Program-made: the position numbers and the translations under genes
Origin: UBA4656 sp002405525
GTDB lineage: Bacteria; Pseudomonadota; Gammaproteobacteria; Xanthomonadales; Ahniellaceae
Assembly (NCBI GenBank): GCA_036723735.1
Contig: DAIMGT010000092.1
Span: 1-11,423, forward strand
Direction of reading: 5' to 3'
DNA length: 11,423 nt
Part shown: positions 1 to 5,701 of the stretch, piece by piece
Layout: every line of letters starts with the position of its first letter
Position numbering within the stretch: position 1 is the stretch's first letter
The notes under the pieces: generated by a model
What the model was told of the DNA's origin: nothing
What the model saw: the letters and a program-made list of their open reading frames with translations, nothing else
Databases searched by the model: none

Positions 1-88
1 GGGTTTTGCTTTGGGGGCGCAGTTCGGTTGCACGCCTGTACGGCGCCCTGACCGACCATTCCTCCGCAGTCGGCGTTACCCTTGTGGC

Positions 89-1180
89 ATGCCCGACGCA
101 GCACGGCCCCGACCTCTACCGCAGAACGGCTTCGCACGGTCCGGCTTGTCGACGGATGGAGGCCGAGTGGAGTCGTGGCTGCCGGATTTCTGCACGCCCG
201 CCGTCGCTTTCTGGTGCGCCGCGCTGGGCCAGGCAATTCTCCTTTTCCTCCTTCTCGCGCCGGTGGGCCGCTGGCCGGCCACATTCGAGCAATTGGCCCT
301 CGGCACGCTTTACGTCCAGTGGCTGTGCTGGATGAACCTCGCGCTGTTGTGCGGCATCCGCCGCGCCTTGCTGCGGATGACTACAGCGACCGTCGCCTGC
401 CTGATCCTTTTTTCCGTCGCCGCCATCACGGCCGGAGCGGCGGCGGTTGCGGCGTGGTTCGAGGCCCTGCTGGGCCTCAACGCACTGCCGTCCGAGGTCG
501 GCACCGCAGGATTCGCAATGGCCAGCGCCGGCATGGTGGCGCTCGCTGCCGCCGCCGCGCTGCGATATGCCTTCGTCCTCGCACAGTGGAAGCTCGGAGT
601 CGCTGCTGGCGCGCGCGCGCAGTTCGATGCGCTGCAGGCGCGCATCCGGCCGCACTTCCTGTTCAACAGCATGAACACCATCGCGGCGCTGATCCGCGCG
701 CGCCCCGAGGCAGCCGAAGCGGCCGTGGAAGACCTGAGCGACCTGTTTCGCGCTGCGCTACGGGATGAAGGGCGACCGGCGACGCTGATCGAAGACATCG
801 AACTCGCTCAGCGCTACCTCGCGATCGAATCGCTTCGGCTGGGAGACCGCCTGCGCGTCGAGTCGGCCATCGGCGCGGTGCCCAACATGAACGTGCCCCC
901 CCTGCTGCTTCAGCCGCTGGTCGAGAACGCTGTGGTGCACGGTATCGAGCCCCTGCCTCACGGCGGAACGGTGCAGTTGGGTGTCCGCATCTTGCACGGG
1001 CAGGTGGTGATCGATATCAGGAACCCGCGCCCGCCGCGGCGCACGCCGCCCCGCGGCACCGGAACCGCCGTCGAGAACGTGCGCCGACGCCTCGATTACC
1101 TTTTCGGCGGCGCCAGCCGTATGGAAGTCGACGAGGGTGACGACTACTATGCGGTGCGCCTCCAATTGCCCATTCCATGA
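89..1180 (+). CDS. algZ: AlgZ/FimS-type (LytS family) sensor histidine kinase
   Basis: Membrane sensor kinase, expected partner of the downstream response regulator. Using the ATG at 89 (363 aa), there are about four hydrophobic helices near residues 37-57, 72-90, 98-120 and 142-164, then a His_kinase (PF06580-type) domain. The H-box RIRPHFLFNSMNT has its His at about residue 189. The N-box reads PPLLLQPLVENAVVHG, and a late glycine motif GTGTAVENVRRRL completes an ATP-binding fold of the unorthodox LytS type. Start choice is uncertain. ATG 89 has no visible ribosome binding site, while an in-frame GTG at 167 sits 4 bases after GGAGG (158-162) and would start just before WLPDFC, where AlgZ-like proteins begin to be conserved. 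The frame is also open back to an ATG at 11. The stop overlaps the next start as ATGA (1177-1180), so translation is probably coupled. Classical AlgZ and FimS act in alginate, pilus and virulence control; the signal here is unknown. Confidence 0.88.
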   Translation: MPDAARPRPLPQNGFARSGLSTDGGRVESWLPDFCTPAVAFWCAALGQAILLFLLLAPVGRWPATFEQLALGTLYVQWLCWMNLALLCGIRRALLRMTTATVACLILFSVAAITAGAAAVAAWFEALLGLNALPSEVGTAGFAMASAGMVALAAAAALRYAFVLAQWKLGVAAGARAQFDALQARIRPHFLFNSMNTIAALIRARPEAAEAAVEDLSDLFRAALRDEGRPATLIEDIELAQRYLAIESLRLGDRLRVESAIGAVPNMNVPPLLLQPLVENAVVHGIEPLPHGGTVQLGVRILHGQVVIDIRNPRPPRRTPPRGTGTAVENVRRRLDYLFGGASRMEVDEGDDYYAVRLQLPIP

Positions 1181-1911
1181 GAGTCCTCATTGCAGACGAC
1201 GAGCCGCTGGCCCGAACGCGCATCGAAGGGATGCTGCGCGACCTGCCGGGAGTCGAACTCGCGGGGCAGGCGGCCGACGGGCGCGAAGCTGTGCTGCTCA
1301 GCGAGGAGCGCGACGTCGACTGTGTGCTGCTCGACGTCTCGATGCCGGCGATGGACGGCCTCGAAGCAGCGCGCCACCTTTCGAAGCTGCCGCGTCCGCC
1401 TGCGGTGGTGTTCTGCACCGCTCACGACGAACATGCCCTCGCCGCTTTCGATGCCAGCGCGATCGACTATCTGGTCAAGCCGGTGCGCAGGGACCGGCTG
1501 GCAACCGCGCTCGACCGGGCGCGCCGCTTCACCGGGGACCGGTTGGCGGAGGTCGAGGAACGCGTATCGGGCCGTACGCGCCGAACCCACGTCTGCGCCC
1601 GCATCCGCGGCAACCTGCGGCTTGTCCCGATCACCGAGATCCTGTTCTTTCTCGCCGAGGACAAATACGTGGTCGTACACTGGAGCGGCGGCGAGGTGCT
1701 GATCGAGGAGTCGCTGCGTGCGCTGGAGGACGAATTCGGCGATCAGTTCGTCCGCATCCACCGCAATTGCCTGCTGGCCGTCGATCGCATCGCAGGACTG
1801 CAGCGCCTGCCCGACGGTCGGGTGTTCGCTGAGGTGCGGGGTGGTACGGCACCCCTCGAGGTCAGCCGCCGCAACCTTCCGGCGTTGCGCAAGCTGGTGC
1901 GGGAGATCTGA
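1177..1911 (+). CDS. algR: AlgR-type response regulator, receiver plus LytTR DNA-binding domain
   Basis: DNA-binding response regulator, 244 aa. The receiver domain covers about residues 1-120: acidic pocket ADDEP (D7, D8), phosphoacceptor D53 in LLDVSMPAMDG, and the conserved Lys in SAIDYLVKP. The LytTR domain covers about 140-244, with typical LytTR segments ILFFLAEDKYVVVHW, FVRIHRNCLLAV and VSRRNLPALRKLV. The start overlaps the kinase stop by 4 bases (ATGA) and has no ribosome binding site of its own, suggesting translational coupling and a fixed kinase-regulator ratio. The family recognises direct repeats upstream of its targets; I did not identify a target site in the window. All key receiver residues are present, so it should be phosphorylatable. 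Confidence 0.93.
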   Translation: MRVLIADDEPLARTRIEGMLRDLPGVELAGQAADGREAVLLSEERDVDCVLLDVSMPAMDGLEAARHLSKLPRPPAVVFCTAHDEHALAAFDASAIDYLVKPVRRDRLATALDRARRFTGDRLAEVEERVSGRTRRTHVCARIRGNLRLVPITEILFFLAEDKYVVVHWSGGEVLIEESLRALEDEFGDQFVRIHRNCLLAVDRIAGLQRLPDGRVFAEVRGGTAPLEVSRRNLPALRKLVREI

Positions 1912-1915
1912 ACCG

Positions 1916-2839
1916 ATGAAGCCGCTCCGAATCGCCACCCGCCGCAGCGCGCTCGCGCTCTGGCAGGCCGAGCACGTGGCTGCCCGCCTGCGTGCCCTGC
2001 AGCCGGACCGGCCCGTCGAACTGGTGCCGATGACCACCCGCGGCGACCGCATCCTCGACCGGCCGCTGGCCGAGATCGGCGGCAAGGGCCTTTTCCTCAA
2101 GGAACTCGAGGTCGCCATCCAGCATGGCGAGGCGGACATCGCCGTGCACTCGATGAAGGACGTGCCGATGCAGCTCGAAGCCGGCTTCGCGATCGGTGCA
2201 GTGCTCGAGAGGGCTGATCCGCTGGATGCCTTCGTGTCCAACCACTACGCCGGAATCGAGGCCCTTACGCCCGGCGTGCGCGTTGGCACCTCCTCGTTGC
2301 GGCGGCGCTCGCTGCTGCGCGCGCTGCGCCCCGACCTGCAGGTCGAGGACCTGCGTGGCAACGTGAACACCCGCCTCGCCAAGCTCGACGCCGGCGAATT
2401 CGATGCCATCATCCTCGCCTGCGCCGGCCTCGATCGCCTTGGAATGGGCGACCGGATCCGGGCGCGCCTGCCGGCGCCGCGGTGGCTGCCCGCGGTGGCG
2501 CAGGGCGCGATCGGGATCGAGGTCAGGGCGGACGACGTGGCCGCTCGGGATGCCGTCGCGCCCCTCGTGCATGCCGAGACGACCCTTTGCGTCGCCGCCG
2601 AGCGTGCGATGAATCGGGTGCTGCAAGGCAGTTGTGACGTCCCCATCGCCGGCCACGCCACGCTCGAGGCCGGCCGATTGTCGCTGCACGGACTCGTCGG
2701 GGACCCGCTGGCCGGTCGTTTGATCCGGGCCGAAGGTGCCGACTTGGCCTCGGCCGCCGAGGCGCTAGGTGAGCGTGTTGCGCTCGACCTGCTGGCGCGC
2801 GGCGCCGACGCGATCCTGCACGGGCGCCAGCCGCGCTGA
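1916..2839 (+). CDS. hemC: Porphobilinogen deaminase (hydroxymethylbilane synthase)
   Basis: Cytoplasmic haem-pathway enzyme that joins four porphobilinogen molecules into hydroxymethylbilane. The 307-aa product has the usual family length. Visible motifs in order: RIATRRSALALWQAEHV at the N-terminus, TTRGDR (about 41-45), GGKGLFLKELE (55-65), HSMKDVP with the catalytic Asp82, VGTSSLRRR (123-131), RGNVNTRL (148-154), AQGAIGIE (195-202), and the dipyrromethane-cofactor Cys240 in LQGSCDVPIAGHA. The ATG at 1916 is 4 bases after the algR stop and 8 bases after GGGAGAT (1901-1907), a good ribosome binding site. It is probably the third gene of an algZ-algR-hemC transcript, an arrangement known from pseudomonads and relatives. 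hemD does not follow; a convergent gene does. Confidence 0.97.
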   Translation: MKPLRIATRRSALALWQAEHVAARLRALQPDRPVELVPMTTRGDRILDRPLAEIGGKGLFLKELEVAIQHGEADIAVHSMKDVPMQLEAGFAIGAVLERADPLDAFVSNHYAGIEALTPGVRVGTSSLRRRSLLRALRPDLQVEDLRGNVNTRLAKLDAGEFDAIILACAGLDRLGMGDRIRARLPAPRWLPAVAQGAIGIEVRADDVAARDAVAPLVHAETTLCVAAERAMNRVLQGSCDVPIAGHATLEAGRLSLHGLVGDPLAGRLIRAEGADLASAAEALGERVALDLLARGADAILHGRQPR

Positions 2840-2853
2840 CGCCCGTCGCCCGG

Positions 2854-3630
2854 TCAGAAGCCGACCACGATGTTGGTGGTGAGCAGCGTGTCGGTCTTTT
2901 CGGTGCTGCCGGTCACGTCCGTGTTGTGGCGAACCTGCAATGCGGACTTCAGGGCCAGGCTCTGATTGATCTGCACCTGCACCCCGAGTTCGTTCTGGAT
3001 GAACGTGTTGTCACTGCCGGCTTCGATCAGGAAGTTGTCGACGAGGGTGGTGGTCGCCGTCAGCTTGTGTTCGTAGGCCAGCGTGCCGCGAAGCACCGCG
3101 TCGCTTTCCGCGTCCTGTGCAATCAAGTCCGCCGGCGGCGGAGTGGTGACCAGCACGTCGATCGGCTGGATGCGCCGCCAGCCGGGGCCAGCCTCGCCGG
3201 CAAACCGCGTGGTCTCGGTGTCGATGAACCTGTAACCGACGCCGGCGGAGACGATCGCCTGCCACTCGTACGGCGCGAAGTCGTCGTTGTCGTAGCGGGC
3301 GGCCCCGAACAGGTACATGCGGTCGGTGTACTTGTAGCCGGCCTTCCCGCCAAGCTGCCAGCGGCTCGCATTCGTCACCTTGTCGCGACCAACCGAACCA
3401 TTGGCCTCGGTCACGTCGACTTCGCCGCTCGCGCGCAGGGCCGATGCATCGATCTGATAGAGCCAGCGATCGTCTTCTTTCTTCAACTCGAGCTTGGCGT
3501 TGATGGTGTCGCTGTCGGCGTTGCCGCGCGCCAGCGCGAGCCCGAGTTCCCCGGCGCCGGCCCATTCCTGCGCCTCGGTGACGGATGGGCTCGCGGCGAG
3601 AACAACAAGGGCGATCGCAAGTCGATGCAT
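2854..3630 (-). CDS. DUF481 (YdiY-like) outer-membrane beta-barrel protein
   Basis: Predicted secreted outer-membrane protein of 258 aa. It begins with a signal peptide (MHRLAIALVVLAASPSVTEAQ, cleavage likely near residue 20). Alternating hydrophobic and charged beta-strand segments follow, beginning WAGAGELGLALARGNADSDTINAKLELK, a pattern typical of DUF481/YdiY proteins, some of which are called salt-induced outer-membrane proteins. The protein ends in the aromatic residue Phe (NIVVGF), as substrates of the BAM machinery usually do. The ATG at 3630 is preferred over an upstream in-frame ATG at 3687 because it starts the signal peptide and follows AGGAGA with 5 bases spacing. It lies downstream of the soeC stop on the same strand (76 bases between) and could receive read-through. 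It is convergent with hemC. The precise function is unknown. Confidence 0.85.
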   Translation of the reverse strand: MHRLAIALVVLAASPSVTEAQEWAGAGELGLALARGNADSDTINAKLELKKEDDRWLYQIDASALRASGEVDVTEANGSVGRDKVTNASRWQLGGKAGYKYTDRMYLFGAARYDNDDFAPYEWQAIVSAGVGYRFIDTETTRFAGEAGPGWRRIQPIDVLVTTPPPADLIAQDAESDAVLRGTLAYEHKLTATTTLVDNFLIEAGSDNTFIQNELGVQVQINQSLALKSALQVRHNTDVTGSTEKTDTLLTTNIVVGF

Positions 3631-3635
3631 GGGGG

Positions 3636-3641
3636 TCTCCT
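3636..3641 (-). promoter_or_regulatory. Ribosome binding site of the DUF481 gene
   Basis: Minus-strand AGGAGA lies 5 bases before the ATG at 3630. It decides the start of the DUF481 gene in favour of the shorter form carrying the signal peptide. Confidence 0.75.
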
Positions 3642-3706
3642 GCAGGGGCTGGGTTCGTTCGGTTCGCCGCGCCGCCCCGCGGTTCACGTGCAGGATGGCT
3701 GGCGCG

Positions 3707-4636
3707 TCAGCGATAGTAAGCCGTCACGATATGGCGCGCCTCGGCGAAGAACAGCCAGCGTTCAGCCAGCAGTCCGATTGCGAGCCCCACCGTGGCCAGC
3801 AGCGCAGCCAGGGCGCCGCCACGCCCGCCCAGCGCGGCTGCGGCGCACAGCACCGGCAGTGCGCCGCCGCACAGGACGACAATGATGCGCAGTCGCCGCG
3901 CGTGCCGCCGCGCGAGCACGTAGCCCATCTCGCGCAGGAGGTAGTTGGACTCGGTGTGGGGCGATTCCGCGGGCCGCACTCGGCCCAGCCCAGCCAGACC
4001 GGTCGCCGCCGAAGTGTCAATGTCGCCACCGCGCCGGTCCACGTGGCGCCAATAGGCGATCTTCAGCAGTGCGTAGCCGATCGCGCCGCCGCCCAGGGCG
4101 AGACTCTCGGCAGATCCAGGTCGCCATGCGGCAAGCGACAGCAGCAGCCACCAGCACGCTGCGCCCGACAGCGCCGCGGCAAGCAGGAACGATGGCGCTA
4201 CGAAGCCATTGTGCCAGGCGGGGATCGGGCGCAAACTGAAATAGATGCCTGCCGTGGTGTAGACCGTGATCGCCGACAGCAGGGCGAGCAGCGCGCCCGC
4301 CGCCGTCGATGCCGCACTGGTCGGCGCGGCCCACACGGCCCAGCCCGCGAGCGCCGCCGCGCCGAAAGTCAGCGCCGCGGCGACCGCCTCGCGCGACAGC
4401 CACGATGTGCGCCACTGGCTGAAAGCCCGCCAGGCGCGGCCGGGCTTACCGAGGTGCAGGAACGCACTCGCGAGGCCGACGCCGAGAAGCAGGGTCCCCA
4501 GCGCGAGTGGGGCGAGCGCGATCTCGCGGGACAGTGGCAGGGGCCCGGCGACCTGCCCGACGCCGAACCAGAACAGCAGTCCGAGCCCCGCGCCCGACAG
4601 CGTGGAAAAGAAGATGACCGACAGTGCCGGATACAT
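3707..4636 (-). CDS. soeC: DmsC/NrfD-type membrane anchor subunit, SoeC-like
   Basis: Integral membrane subunit of 309 aa that anchors the catalytic pair and should exchange electrons with quinone. About eight hydrophobic segments are visible, roughly residues 5-27, 40-62, 83-103, 108-128, 145-167, 178-194, 238-262 and 267-290. The family-typical cytoplasmic loop HLGKPGRAWRAF...SWLSREA lies at about 61-85. SoeC of sulfite dehydrogenase and DmsC of DMSO reductase share this design and bind no haem. The gene starts 9 bases after the soeB stop with no clear ribosome binding site, so coupled translation is likely. Last gene of the soeABC-like operon. The anchor alone does not fix the substrate; the assignment rests on the whole operon. 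Confidence 0.85.
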   Translation of the reverse strand: MYPALSVIFFSTLSGAGLGLLFWFGVGQVAGPLPLSREIALAPLALGTLLLGVGLASAFLHLGKPGRAWRAFSQWRTSWLSREAVAAALTFGAAALAGWAVWAAPTSAASTAAGALLALLSAITVYTTAGIYFSLRPIPAWHNGFVAPSFLLAAALSGAACWWLLLSLAAWRPGSAESLALGGGAIGYALLKIAYWRHVDRRGGDIDTSAATGLAGLGRVRPAESPHTESNYLLREMGYVLARRHARRLRIIVVLCGGALPVLCAAAALGGRGGALAALLATVGLAIGLLAERWLFFAEARHIVTAYYR

Positions 4637-4645
4637 CGAGTGCGC

Positions 4646-5404
4646 TCAGCGCGACAGCAGCCGGTCGGCCCAGCGCAGCAGCGGCGGCAGGCTCGAGGGG
4701 TCGAAATCCTCCGCCGGCCCGGGCGCGGGCTCGGTGCGCCGCGGCCGCGGCGGCAGGTAGCGGTTCACCGGGCGATAGCCGAATTCCGGCAGCAGCGCCT
4801 GACCGTCGCGTGCTGCGACCAGCCGCGAAACGGGCGACTCGACGTCGCCGAGGTCGCCGAAGTGCCGTGCCCGGGTGGGGCAGGCCAGCACGCAGGCCGG
4901 CTGGCGATCGGCGGGATCGAGCGACTCGTTGTAGATGCGGTCCACGCACAGCGTGCACTTCTGCATAACCCCGCGGACTTCGCTGTACTCGCGCGCGCCG
5001 TAGGGACAGGCCCACGAACACAGTTTGCAACCGATGCACTTGTCCTCGTCAACCAGAACGATGCCGTCTTCTGCGCGCTTGTAGCTTGCGCCGGTCGGGC
5101 AGACGGTGACGCAGGCGGCATCCTCGCAGTGCAGGCAGGAGCGCGGGAAATGCACGGTCATGCCGGTGCCCGGCCGCGCGCCCGCGGCAGGTGCGGCGCC
5201 GCAGTCGATCTCGAAGGTGTGCACCCGGTTGAACCACACCCCCAGCGGCTCGGCACCGTAGGGATCCTCGTCCGGCAGGGGGCCGAATGCGCCTTGCTCG
5301 TTCCACGACTTGCAGGCCACCGCACAGGCGTGGCAGCCGACGCAGGTGTCGAGGTCGATGACCAGGCCCAGCTTGCGCTCCGAAGACGGCGGCAGCGCGG
5401 TCAT
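4646..5404 (-). CDS. soeB: Four-cluster [4Fe-4S] ferredoxin subunit, SoeB-like
   Basis: Electron-transfer subunit of 252 aa linking the molybdenum subunit to the membrane anchor. Sixteen cluster cysteines fall in four groups: C21-C24-C27-C31 (CVGCHACAVAC), C90-C93-C98-C102 (CLHCEDAACVTVC), C123-C126-C129-C133 (CIGCKLCSWAC), and C150-C153 with C171-C175 (CTLC...CVLAC). This is the DmsB/PsrB/SoeB pattern with four [4Fe-4S] clusters; C68 is extra. No signal peptide is present, consistent with a cytoplasmic position. The start at 5404 (MTALPPSSERKLG) places the first cluster 20 residues in. An ATG at 5428 is in frame 8 codons upstream and the frame is open to 5665, but that extension is Arg/Pro/Gly-rich and looks non-coding. 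No strong ribosome binding site is seen at either ATG. It is separated from soeA by an unusually long 297-base gap. Confidence 0.88.
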   Translation of the reverse strand: MTALPPSSERKLGLVIDLDTCVGCHACAVACKSWNEQGAFGPLPDEDPYGAEPLGVWFNRVHTFEIDCGAAPAAGARPGTGMTVHFPRSCLHCEDAACVTVCPTGASYKRAEDGIVLVDEDKCIGCKLCSWACPYGAREYSEVRGVMQKCTLCVDRIYNESLDPADRQPACVLACPTRARHFGDLGDVESPVSRLVAARDGQALLPEFGYRPVNRYLPPRPRRTEPAPGPAEDFDPSSLPPLLRWADRLLSR

Positions 5405-5701
5405 CGGCGCGGACCCGGCATGCCGCATCGCCGCGCGCGTACAACGGTGATGACGAGGCTCGCGGATGGGATGGCCATGGCGGAAGGTTAAGGAACCTGC
5501 GAGCAAGTATCCACAGCCGCGTCGCTTGCGCACGCGAAGGCAACCCTTCGGGCCGGGAGTGTGCGGCCGACCAGCCGCATCGGGCGTCTTGACCTTGGAA
5601 CTGCCACGCCCGGCGCCGCGCCCCCCGGTGACCGGGCGCACCGCCTCCGGCGTGCGAGCGGCCACTTGGTCAGCGCTTCCGCAACGCTTTCCACGCGGTC
5701 G
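5405..5701. other. 297-base gap between soeA and soeB, no supported gene
   Basis: No conserved coding sequence is recognised here. The soeB frame is open upstream to 5665, but its translation is low-complexity Arg/Gly/Pro. A GC hairpin is possible at 5618-5639 (GCGCCC and GGGCGC arms around CCCGGTGACC), just downstream of the soeA stop and without a T run. It could trim or stabilise the soeA message. The only AT-richer patch, about 5485-5512, holds minus-strand GATACT and TTAACC, which might belong to an internal promoter, but I see no convincing -35 partner. Confidence 0.5.

Noticed and set aside
2836..2857. Bidirectional terminator between hemC and the DUF481 gene
   Set aside because: The inverted pair is only 5 bp and has no T run on either side.
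5405..5665. N-terminal extension of soeB up to 5665
   Set aside because: The added residues are low-complexity Arg/Pro/Gly with no resemblance to ferredoxin subunits; the family usually starts shortly before the first CxxC.
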